A DNA stretch of 5,663 nucleotides, taken from Pseudomonadota bacterium (GTDB lineage: Bacteria > Desulfobacterota > Desulfovibrionia > Desulfovibrionales > Desulfovibrionaceae). Positions 1 through 5,202 of this stretch are shown piece after piece; position 1 is the stretch's first letter, and each line of letters begins with the position of its first letter. Location of the stretch: the NCBI GenBank assembly GCA_023450535.1, contig JAEXGX010000076.1:1-5663 (forward strand), written 5' to 3'. Position numbers and translations under genes: made by a program. Under the pieces are notes generated by a model. It was given only the letters and a program-made list of their open reading frames with translations. It had not been told where the DNA came from and made no database searches.

Positions 1-190
1 TCTGAAGTGTCGCCGGGAAGCGCCCCGGCAATGCCTGTGCCTTCCGGTTTCATCCCTGCCGTCGCGTGCTTTCCCGCCCTTTCGGGCTTGCGGCTTGCCG
101 AGCTCGGTACCTGCGAAACCTGTCGCACGACGCATATATCTTCCAGCGGGCAAGAGCCGCGCCTTGAGAAAACAGAAGCGTCGTTTGACC
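1..190 (-). other. Inverted-repeat-rich presumed leader of a leftward gene beyond the left edge
   Basis: This stretch lies just downstream of the strong leftward promoter at 196-224, so it should be transcribed as the 5' part of a leftward mRNA. It is rich in inverted repeats. GCCGGG/CCCGGC pair across 12-29, GGTTTC (46-51) pairs with GAAACC (115-120), GCCC/GGGC close a TTTC loop at 76-87 (GAAA on the transcribed strand), and CCGAGCTCGG at 98-107 is a 10-base palindrome. Two minus-strand frames stay open to the edge: one from ATG at 135 after GGAAG, with an Arg-rich and unconvincing product, and one containing an ATG at 54 that reads MKPEGTGIAGALPGDTS. I cannot tell whether the gene begins inside the window or whether all of this is untranslated leader. 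I found no match to a riboswitch consensus I can recall with confidence. No plus-strand gene is supported here. Confidence 0.35.
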
Positions 191-195
191 GGTAT

Positions 196-224
196 ATTAT
201 TTCCTATTGGAAATACAATGTCAA
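196..224 (-). promoter_or_regulatory. Sigma70-type promoter directing leftward transcription
   Basis: Read on the minus strand, TTGACA (219-224) is a perfect -35 box. AATAAT (196-201) matches five of six -10 positions at the optimal 17-bp spacing; an alternative -10, TAATAT (194-199), would need a 19-bp spacer. The surroundings (190-250) are markedly AT-rich in a GC-rich window. Transcription would begin near 187-190 and run left off the window. The promoter lies downstream of the cobU operon on the same strand, so it probably serves a separate gene. Confidence 0.65.
198..215. promoter_or_regulatory. Perfect 7-4-7 palindrome inside the promoter spacer, probable operator
   Basis: TATTTCC (198-204) and GGAAATA (209-215) are perfect inverted repeats around a 4-bp centre. 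The palindrome fills the space between the -35 and -10 boxes of the leftward promoter and touches the -10, which is the typical position of a repressor site. I do not recognise the motif as Fur, Rex, HcpR, CRP or LexA. The regulator is unknown. Confidence 0.5.
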
Positions 225-255
225 TATTTATTACTTTTATGATGAACACAAGTGT

Positions 256-298
256 AAAAAAAAGACCGCCTCTGACCTGCCTCTGTCAAACAGACAGA
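256..298 (-). terminator. Weak terminator-like element: hairpin then 8-T run
   Basis: On the minus strand a 6-bp hairpin (TCTGTC/GACAGA at 282-298, 5-nt loop) is followed 18 nt later by eight consecutive T (256-263). The gap between stem and T-run is too long for a classical intrinsic terminator. The bases directly before the T-run (GGCGGTC) could pair, with two G-U pairs, with GGCCGTC at 314-320, giving a larger structure that includes this hairpin. It lies where transcription of the cobU operon would be expected to end. Confidence 0.25.
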
Positions 299-316
299 CG
301 AACATGGCTGAAGGAC

Positions 317-343
317 GGCCTTTGCCCCATCCGGGGCAGGGCC
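317..343. terminator. GC-rich stem-loop downstream of cobU, possible terminator
   Basis: TGCCCC (323-328) and GGGGCA (333-338) form a perfect 6-bp stem with a 4-nt loop, extended by GGCC (317-320) pairing with GGCC (340-343) across a small internal bulge. It sits about 110 bp past the cobU stop codon. The flanking T-tract is poor on the minus strand and moderate on the plus strand (TGTATTT). Termination is therefore plausible but unproven in either direction. Confidence 0.4.
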
Positions 344-454
344 TGTATTTACCAGGAACTGTCTCTAAAATTTAACTGACTACAGTACGCGCGAAAACAT
401 GTACGACAGAGAAGGGCGGAAAAAACACCGCAGGCATGGAACGGGGCCTCCGCC

Positions 455-1033
455 TTATCCCACTCTGCCCTTGAGCACTAATGGCAGGCCGCAGGCGCAA
501 AACGCCACATTGCAACAGGCGGCGGCAAGAATCTGATTCGCTTCACCCTGCAAATCCCGAAAGCGCCTGCCCATCGCCGTGGTCGGCACAAGTCCCATAC
601 CGACCTCATCGCTTACCAGTACCGTCGGCAACGGCGCATGTTCCAGACAACGCGCCAGGCTGTGCACCCGTTCCAGCACCGCATCATCATCCCGCCCGTC
701 CAACAAACCGGCAAGCCACATGCCTACACTGTCGAACACGGCCACACGGCAATCTTCAGCGGCCTGAAATAATGACTCCTCCGCCGCAAGCAGGGGGCCG
801 CTCCCGTCTTCGCAGGCCAGCAGCGTACGCCAGTCCGGCCCGCGTTCAGCCTGATGGCGGGCAATACGCATCTGCATTTCCGGGTCATTCCATTCTTTTT
901 TTACAGGATCTGTCATAACCGGAGACCGGGCTGTAGCCACATAGGCACGGGGGCCAGGGCGGCGCAAAGCCCAGTTCATGGCCACGGCGCTCTTGCCGCT
1001 GCGGCATCCCCCTACAACCAGAAACGTTTCCAT
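455..1033 (-). CDS. cobU: Bifunctional adenosylcobinamide kinase / adenosylcobinamide-phosphate guanylyltransferase (CobU/CobP)
   Basis: Cytoplasmic enzyme of cobalamin nucleotide-loop assembly. It phosphorylates adenosylcobinamide and then transfers GMP from GTP to give AdoCbi-GDP, the substrate of CobS. The 192-residue length is slightly above the usual 180 or so. Family signatures appear in order: P-loop GGCRSGKS at residues 8-15; the segment EM..RI..H with His60 in the position of the guanylylated His46 of the Salmonella enzyme; DSVGMWLAGLL at 101-111 (family DCLTLWL..LL); and SDEVGMGLVP followed by RRFRDLQGEANQ and GLPLVLKG at 141-189 (family NEVG.GIVP...RRFRD..G..NQ...GLPL.LKG). About a dozen extra residues lie between VATA (32-35) and PEM (51-53). 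The start ATG overlaps the upstream stop codon (TAATG), which implies translational coupling; only a weak purine-rich site precedes it. No other cob gene is in view, so it may serve salvage of incomplete corrinoids or a pathway encoded elsewhere. Confidence 0.93.
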   Translation of the reverse strand: METFLVVGGCRSGKSAVAMNWALRRPGPRAYVATARSPVMTDPVKKEWNDPEMQMRIARHQAERGPDWRTLLACEDGSGPLLAAEESLFQAAEDCRVAVFDSVGMWLAGLLDGRDDDAVLERVHSLARCLEHAPLPTVLVSDEVGMGLVPTTAMGRRFRDLQGEANQILAAACCNVAFCACGLPLVLKGRVG

Positions 1034-2667
1034 TATTTTTCCGCCGCTTCGGCCTCAAAACGCTTCGCCATCCGGCCCAGCAGATCAGCGGCAACAGCGG
1101 CGGAATCCGGGCCGGAATCACGGCGTTCCACCCATTGCGCGAGATACAGCAAGGTGGCGTCGTCCGGGGCGTTGCCGCCAGCCTTACGGCGGATTTCCGC
1201 CGTAAGAGAGCGTTCGGCGCGCGTCCGCGCCGAAGTCGCTTTCTGTATCCGCTGTGAGGTCTTTTCCATCCGCGCCCGCAGTTCGTCCGCGCGCGCAGAA
1301 TCCCCCTGCTTGATAGCGCTTTCATACGAGCGCACCAGACTGGCCAGATCCTTTCGGGCCTGTCCGATTTGCTGATCAGCCTTACGCAGTTCACCAACCC
1401 TGGCGTCAAGATCCGGGGTTTCCGCCACGCCGCGCAACCCGGCATCCAGTTGGCGGAACTGACCGGCATACGCACGAAACATGTCCGCCGTCTGCCCCGC
1501 GTTCAGGCCGCCCTTGCTTCGTTTCGCGGCTGCGTCCCGCATGGCCAGCACAAAGGACTCATCGTACATGCGATACAACGCTTCCAGCATGCCCGGCGAC
1601 CAGGCGTGATTGAGCACGAAGGCCCGGCCGCTGGTAGAATCCCCTCCTACATAGCGCAAACCGCTCATGCTCTGCCCGAATGCCGTATTAGCGGCGGACA
1701 GAGAAGCGGAAATGCGTCCCTTTCCGCCTTTTTTTGCGGCAGGCGTATAGTGATCGGCCATCCATCGGGCCAGACTGCGCACGAAGCGCGGCGTGATCAC
1801 GCTGTCGCCGCCCTCTGCGGCTTCCGCCGCCAGGCTTCCGACTGCACCGTCCATTCCCGCCTCATCAGTATTCAGGCCATCCAGAGTGCCGCCCAGACTC
1901 ATTCCCCGGGACGGCATACCCTCTGGATCGTTCCCGGCAGACCGCCCTTTGTCATTCATGGCTGCTTCCACTGCCGCAATGCGGCGTTCCTGCTCAGAAA
2001 GCGGATCTCGTGCGGCAGCCGCTGAAGTTCCCTGCCCCCCTGTCCGGCCGTCATGAGTTTCCGTGACCAGCACGGGAGATCTCACGCCCGCCGGAGGTTC
2101 CACAATATTGCCGGAATCCGTCTTCTTCTGCGCCCGGAAAGACTGCGCGCCATTGCGCCCTGCCTCGTTTTCCCTGCCTGTGGGAGCAATGGCGGGAGAA
2201 ACGCCGGGGGACACGGAAGAAGGCGACAGGGTGGAAGAGGAAAGCTCTGCCTCAGAAGAAAGCTTTCCCGGTTCCACAGAGCTTCCGGAAACAGTGTCGC
2301 TCTTATTCCCCGCTCCGGCCCCTGTCACGGTCTCCGGCATGGCAGACCCAAGAACCTTACCATTTACCGCATAATTTTCCGCAGTAGCTTCCGGAACAGC
2401 CCTCATGACGCCGGACGATTCCGTTCCGCCGGAAATTTGTCCTGTTCCGTCGTTATCCGCCGTTGCAGAGCTGCCCGAGGATTGCTGTCCGCCCGAGAAG
2501 GGAAGCTTTGCGGACAGCGATTCGGAAGATATGGGGCCGTCTCTCTGTGTAAGCATGTACCAGGCCCCTCCTCCACACAGTCCAAGCAAGATAATAATGA
2601 TCACAGGGGTGAAGGAAGACTTCTTCCTGGTCGCCATTTCCAATTTCTGAGGGGGCTGCTGCGGCAT
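1033..2667 (-). CDS. Uncharacterised membrane-anchored protein with low-complexity linker and helical C-terminal half
   Basis: I do not recognise a family for this 544-residue protein. Visible layout: a short cytoplasmic N-terminus with RKK at 14-16, one strongly hydrophobic segment at about 21-39 (four consecutive Ile), then a Ser/Gly/Pro/Thr/Ala-rich, probably disordered stretch at about 45-285. A compact segment follows at about 288-415 (containing RFVRSLARWMADHY and WSPGMLEALYRMYDESF). Next comes a charged Arg/Lys/Glu/Gln-rich helical region at about 419-495, likely coiled coil, and an Ala-rich helix to the end. By the positive-inside rule the N-terminus is cytoplasmic and the bulk periplasmic. 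The start at 2667 is chosen because AAGGAG lies 7 nt upstream; the in-frame Met at residue 11 has only a weak site. It is the first gene of an operon with cobU (one-base overlap), but nothing in its sequence suggests corrinoid chemistry. A structural, scaffold or envelope role is possible; I assign none. Confidence 0.8.
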   Translation of the reverse strand: MPQQPPQKLEMATRKKSSFTPVIIIILLGLCGGGAWYMLTQRDGPISSESLSAKLPFSGGQQSSGSSATADNDGTGQISGGTESSGVMRAVPEATAENYAVNGKVLGSAMPETVTGAGAGNKSDTVSGSSVEPGKLSSEAELSSSTLSPSSVSPGVSPAIAPTGRENEAGRNGAQSFRAQKKTDSGNIVEPPAGVRSPVLVTETHDGRTGGQGTSAAAARDPLSEQERRIAAVEAAMNDKGRSAGNDPEGMPSRGMSLGGTLDGLNTDEAGMDGAVGSLAAEAAEGGDSVITPRFVRSLARWMADHYTPAAKKGGKGRISASLSAANTAFGQSMSGLRYVGGDSTSGRAFVLNHAWSPGMLEALYRMYDESFVLAMRDAAAKRSKGGLNAGQTADMFRAYAGQFRQLDAGLRGVAETPDLDARVGELRKADQQIGQARKDLASLVRSYESAIKQGDSARADELRARMEKTSQRIQKATSARTRAERSLTAEIRRKAGGNAPDDATLLYLAQWVERRDSGPDSAAVAADLLGRMAKRFEAEAAEK

Positions 2668-2674
2668 ATATACA

Positions 2675-2680
2675 CTCCTT
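2675..2680 (-). promoter_or_regulatory. Ribosome binding site of the anchored-protein gene
   Basis: AAGGAG on the minus strand ends 7 nt before the ATG at 2667. This favours that start over the internal ATG at 2637, which would shorten the protein by ten residues without removing the membrane segment. Confidence 0.75.
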
Positions 2681-2747
2681 GCCCTGGCGGAACGGGGCGA
2701 AATACCTCATATCTCAATAAACTCCAGACTATTCCTACTCTATTCCC

Positions 2748-2761
2748 CTTCACCTGTGAAG
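2748..2761. repeat. 14-bp palindrome in the divergent intergenic region
   Basis: CTTCAC and GTGAAG form a perfect 6-2-6 inverted repeat. On the plus strand it lies just upstream of TAAAAT (2775-2780), a fair -10 box with no good -35, so it could be a regulator site for the plus-strand gene. It also lies about 80 bp upstream of the divergent operon start. No regulator family is suggested by the motif. Confidence 0.35.
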
Positions 2762-2799
2762 TCCCGCTTGGCGCTAAAATACCGTCCCGGGCGAATTCA

Positions 2800-2830
2800 C
2801 GGCCGGGCGCGCACTTGCGCGATCTGGCCG
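2800..2830. repeat. Imperfect GC-rich stem-loop in the divergent intergenic region
   Basis: CGGCC (2800-2804) pairs with GGCCG (2826-2830), and CGCGC (2808-2812) with GCGCG (2817-2821) around an ACTT loop, with small internal loops between. It would lie in the 5' leader of the plus-strand thiolation gene if transcription starts near 2787. No T-run follows, so a terminator is unlikely. Confidence 0.3.
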
Positions 2831-2853
2831 GACAGGATAGCAAAAGTCTAACA

Positions 2854-2867
2854 TTCCCGCACGGGAA
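2854..2867. repeat. Inverted repeat TTCCCG-CA-CGGGAA close to the start of the thiolation gene
   Basis: This is a perfect 6-2-6 inverted repeat centred about 37 bp before the ATG at 2898, followed shortly by a five-T run (2874-2878). It could fold as a 5-bp stem with a GCAC loop in RNA or be a protein site in DNA. The short stem makes attenuation a weak possibility only. Confidence 0.3.
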
Positions 2868-2897
2868 CGAATCTTTTTCCGGAACCAAGGATCTTGT

Positions 2898-3803
2898 ATG
2901 AAATGCCGTCGCTGCAAAGCTACCGCCGTGGTCGCCCTGCCCAGTCACAACAGCGCCTTCTGCGCGGACTGTTTTCTTGAATTCTTCTCCCGCCAAGTTC
3001 AGAAAGGCATTGAGTCACACCAGCTCATGACGCCGGAAGACCGTGTTCTGGTCGCCCTTTCCGGCGGCAAGGACTCGCTGGCACTGATGCTCATCCTCGG
3101 CCAGTTGGGTTACAACGTCACCGGCCTGCATATTGACCTCGCCATTCCCGACTCCTCTCCTGCGGCGCGTGCTGTAGTAGAACGCTTCTGTGCAAAGCAC
3201 GGTTTCCCGCTGATCATCCGGGACATGGGCGTGGAAGGCCTGCCCATTCCGCAGGTCAAGGAACGTCTGAACCGCCCCATCTGCTCAGCCTGCGGCAAGA
3301 TCAAGCGTTACTTTTTCAATCAGACCGCGCGGGAAATGGGCTTCAATGTGCTGGCCACCGGCCACAATCTCGATGATGAAGTGGCCCGCCTGACCAGCAA
3401 TACCCTGCGTTGGGATCGCGCCTACCTCAGCGACCAGGGGCCGGCACTGGAAGAAGAAGGCGGCTTTGCGCGCAAGGTCAAGCCCCTGTGGCGCCTGACG
3501 GAATTTGAAACTGCCAACTATGCTTTTCTCATGGGCATTGAAAACCATTACGCACCCTGTCCTTACAGCGGTGGAGCCAGTTTTTCCGTGCTTAAGCACC
3601 TGTGGATGGATCTCGAAGAGGCCATGCCCGGCCGCAAGATCGATTTTTATCAGGGCTTTCTTGAGCGTGGCCGTCCGGCTTTCCGCACTGAAGAACAAGC
3701 CAAGGGCGAGGCATTGCACCCCTGCCCGCGCTGCGGCTACCCTACCTCGGCGGGGGTGTGCGGGGTATGCCGCATCCGCGACGCGCTGAAAGATACCGCG
3801 TAA
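2898..3803 (+). CDS. TtcA/TtuA-family tRNA 2-thiolation enzyme (TtuA-type, ATP-dependent, Fe-S)
   Basis: Predicted cytoplasmic tRNA sulfurtransferase. It would activate a uridine or cytidine C2 carbonyl by adenylation and replace the oxygen with sulfur. Residue landmarks: N-terminal zinc finger C3/C6 and C22/C25; PP-loop SGGKDS at 55-60 for ATP pyrophosphate; C129 and C132 (PICSACG) plus C221 (APCPYSGG), the three-cysteine set that holds a [4Fe-4S] cluster in TtuA; GHNLDDE at 155-161; and a second zinc finger C276/C279 and C288/C291. The 301-residue length and the two zinc fingers fit the TtuA/Ncs6 branch rather than TtcA, which lacks the fingers. AAGGA ends 6 nt before the ATG. It is monocistronic as far as visible, divergent from the anchored-protein operon and followed by a 241-bp gap. 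In Thermus, TtuA makes 2-thio-ribothymidine at U54; the target in this organism is unknown, so I give no symbol. A tRNA lysidine synthetase label would be wrong for this cysteine pattern. Confidence 0.88.
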   Translation: MKCRRCKATAVVALPSHNSAFCADCFLEFFSRQVQKGIESHQLMTPEDRVLVALSGGKDSLALMLILGQLGYNVTGLHIDLAIPDSSPAARAVVERFCAKHGFPLIIRDMGVEGLPIPQVKERLNRPICSACGKIKRYFFNQTAREMGFNVLATGHNLDDEVARLTSNTLRWDRAYLSDQGPALEEEGGFARKVKPLWRLTEFETANYAFLMGIENHYAPCPYSGGASFSVLKHLWMDLEEAMPGRKIDFYQGFLERGRPAFRTEEQAKGEALHPCPRCGYPTSAGVCGVCRIRDALKDTA

Positions 3804-3809
3804 AGTGTG

Positions 3810-3855
3810 TTGAAACGCTACAGCTAGATGAGCATATTACGTTTGAATGTTTCAA
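3810..3855. repeat. Distant inverted repeat TTGAAAC...GTTTCAA just after the thiolation gene
   Basis: TTGAAAC (3810-3816) is the exact reverse complement of GTTTCAA (3849-3855), separated by 32 bases. A second overlapping inverted repeat, TTGAA-TGT-TTCAA, occupies 3843-3855. The position 7 bp past the stop codon would allow a 3' structure on the mRNA, but the stem is AT-rich and no T-run follows. Confidence 0.3.
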
Positions 3856-3881
3856 TCCACAGCCGCCCCCGTCTCGCCGAC
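3849..3881. other. Solitary CRISPR-repeat-like sequence
   Basis: GTTTCAATCCAC (3849-3860) is identical to the conserved end of type I-C CRISPR repeats as I recall them, including those of Desulfovibrio. The next 21 bases keep a C-rich block and end in GCCGAC, loosely like the rest of such a repeat (GC-rich stem, then GCGAC). No second copy, regular spacing or cas gene is visible. It is at most a degenerate relic and may be chance. Confidence 0.2.
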
Positions 3882-3918
3882 TGACTCCGCAGCCGACGGA
3901 TAGGGGTCGTGCGGATTG

Positions 3919-3938
3919 CCCCTCCCTGAAGGGAGGGG
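3919..3938 (+). terminator. Perfect 8-bp stem-loop with TGAA loop, possible terminator
   Basis: CCCCTCCC (3919-3926) and GGGAGGGG (3931-3938) form a perfect stem with a TGAA tetraloop, about 116 bp past the stop of the thiolation gene. No T-run follows on either strand, so rho-independent termination is uncertain. The loop and C/G arms recur in the hairpin at 3989-4000, which suggests the two belong to one repeat element. Confidence 0.35.
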
Positions 3939-3988
3939 TTACAAGAGAGGATTTCATCGGCATCGCCGTTTTGTCAAGTCCACTTTTA

Positions 3989-4000
3989 CCCCTGAAGGGG
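3989..4000 (+). repeat. Second TGAA-loop hairpin, related to the one at 3919-3938
   Basis: CCCC-TGAA-GGGG lies about 45 bp upstream of the nucleoside hydrolase start. The flank CTTTTACCCC (3983-3992) is a near-complement of GGGGTTACAAG (3935-3945) beside the first hairpin, so the 3919-4001 segment has inverted ends. This could be a small palindromic repeat unit or a structured 5' leader of the downstream gene. Confidence 0.35.
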
Positions 4001-4044
4001 GAGCTTTCAAACCATAAAGGAATTTTTGATGAAAGGAGGTTCTG

Positions 4045-5130
4045 ATGCCCCTGCTCAAAAGAGCTATTCTGGTTCTGTACGTACTTGTCATCTTTTTGCC
4101 GGATGCCTCTCCGGCACGGGAAAAGGTGCTGCTGGATACAGACATGGTGGAAGCCTTTGACGACGGTGTGGCCATGATCATGCTGGCCAACGCTCCCGGC
4201 ATTGACCTGGTAGGCGTGACTACGGTTTCCGGCAACTCCTGGGTAGAGGAAGGGACTGCCTACGCCCTGCGCCAACTGGAAATCGAGGGCAGGCAGAGCG
4301 TGCCTGTGGCCATCGGCCTGAATGTTCCTCTGCACCCGCAGCGGCATGAGCGTTTCGAGCAGGAACGGCAGACCAGCGGTCTGGCGAAAGACGCATGGGT
4401 CGGCTGCCTCGATCGGCAGAAACCAGCCACATGGCGCGACACCTACAGAGAACGTTACGGGCGGGAACCATCCCTTCAGCCTTCTACCATGTCTGCGGTG
4501 GATTTCATCATCAATGCCGTGCGCGCTCACCCCGACGAAATCACCATCGCGGTCATCGGCCCCTGCGGTAATCTGGCCCGGGCCGTACGCAAGGCTCCGG
4601 ACATCATCCCGCTTGTCAGACGCGTCGTCTATATGGGCGGAGCCTTCTTCCGGCCTGGCAATGTAACCCCGGCGGCGGAGTTCAACTGGTGGTTCGACCC
4701 CGAGGCCGCACGCATCGCCGTGCGCACGCCGTTTCGCGAACAGATCGTCTTCGGGCTTGATGTGTGTGAAAAGATCGAGTTCAGGCGCGAGCATTACGAG
4801 CGTCTGCTCAACACCCTGGGTAAAAGCCCGCAGGCAGACATTCTGCGTTCCACCTTTCTGGGTCAATCCTTTGAAAAAGAGCCCGCCTTTAGCTATTTTG
4901 TATGGGACGTTCTGGTCGCAGCCGCGATTATCGATCCCTCGCTTATTACCCGCGTAGAGAAATATCATGTCGATGTAATTGACGAGTTCGGCCCCTCCTA
5001 TGGCCAGGCCCTCGCCTCTTCCGAACAGCCCCCGGCGGGCGGTCAGGAATTCGGGATCGTGCTCGACATCGATCAGAAACGTTTTTGGGACATGCTGAAC
5101 GACCCCGTTTATTGGATATCAGCACGCTGA
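4045..5130 (+). CDS. Exported nucleoside hydrolase (IUNH superfamily, IAG-like)
   Basis: Predicted periplasmic N-ribohydrolase that splits nucleosides into free base and ribose. Residues 1-24 form a signal peptide: KR at 5-6, hydrophobic core 7-19, likely cleavage after SPA (22-24). IUNH landmarks follow: calcium-binding DTD (31-33) and DD (39-40), here spaced two residues wider than the usual DTD-x3-DD; GN at 63-64; GPCGNLA at 172-178; YMGGAF at 196-201; AEFNWWFDPEAA at 211-222 with E212 and N214 in the ribose-binding position; and WD at 287-288, with D288 as the last calcium ligand. The residue before that Asp is Trp rather than the His of inosine-uridine enzymes. Trp118 matches the position of a second stacking Trp in the purine-specific IAG hydrolase of Trypanosoma vivax, as I recall its sequence. 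A strong AAAGGAGGT (4032-4040) precedes the ATG. The gene is followed after 72 bp by a 5'-nucleotidase on the same strand. Substrate preference is inferred, not shown. Confidence 0.9.
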   Translation: MPLLKRAILVLYVLVIFLPDASPAREKVLLDTDMVEAFDDGVAMIMLANAPGIDLVGVTTVSGNSWVEEGTAYALRQLEIEGRQSVPVAIGLNVPLHPQRHERFEQERQTSGLAKDAWVGCLDRQKPATWRDTYRERYGREPSLQPSTMSAVDFIINAVRAHPDEITIAVIGPCGNLARAVRKAPDIIPLVRRVVYMGGAFFRPGNVTPAAEFNWWFDPEAARIAVRTPFREQIVFGLDVCEKIEFRREHYERLLNTLGKSPQADILRSTFLGQSFEKEPAFSYFVWDVLVAAAIIDPSLITRVEKYHVDVIDEFGPSYGQALASSEQPPAGGQEFGIVLDIDQKRFWDMLNDPVYWISAR

Positions 5131-5190
5131 GTCCCATAGCAATACTGACGGTAAAGGCTCTACACAGGACAGAACGGCAACAGCATTCCA

Positions 5191-5195
5191 AAGGA
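5191..5195 (+). promoter_or_regulatory. Ribosome binding site choosing the 5'-nucleotidase start
   Basis: AAGGA ends 7 nt before the ATG at 5203. The later in-frame ATG codons at 5215 and 5239 have no comparable site at normal spacing, so 5203 is preferred although it gives a rather long N-terminal region before the lipoprotein hydrophobic core. Confidence 0.65.
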
Positions 5196-5202
5196 TAACA
5201 TC

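Noticed and set aside
99..111. CGAGCTCGGTACC, identical to the SacI-KpnI part of the pUC polylinker, suggesting vector contamination.
   Set aside because: The match stops abruptly on both sides (no EcoRI half on the left, no SmaI/BamHI part on the right) and most of it lies in a natural-looking 10-base palindrome (98-107). Chance is the simpler reading.
1..190. A cobalamin or cyclic-di-GMP-I riboswitch, suggested by CCGGGGCG..CCCGGCGACACT and GCAAGCC..GAAA..GGGA blocks on the minus strand.
   Set aside because: The GGTGxxAATCC loop expected of a cobalamin riboswitch is missing, and the complementary GGTTGCC arm and GACGCAAAGC core of the c-di-GMP class are absent. A search beyond the left edge would be needed to revive the idea.
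7..375. A 122-codon plus-strand open frame across the left region.
   Set aside because: No ribosome binding site, no family resemblance, biased composition, and it runs through the opposite-strand promoter and hairpins.
2053..2901. A 282-codon plus-strand open frame antisense to the start of the anchored-protein gene and covering the divergent region.
   Set aside because: It overlaps a well-supported minus-strand start with AAGGAG, has no recognisable domains, and looks like a shadow of the GC-biased opposite strand.
3742..4968. A 408-codon minus-strand open frame across the nucleoside hydrolase gene.
   Set aside because: The plus strand carries clear family motifs throughout; the antisense product has no motifs and crosses the hairpin-rich spacer. 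It is a codon-bias shadow.
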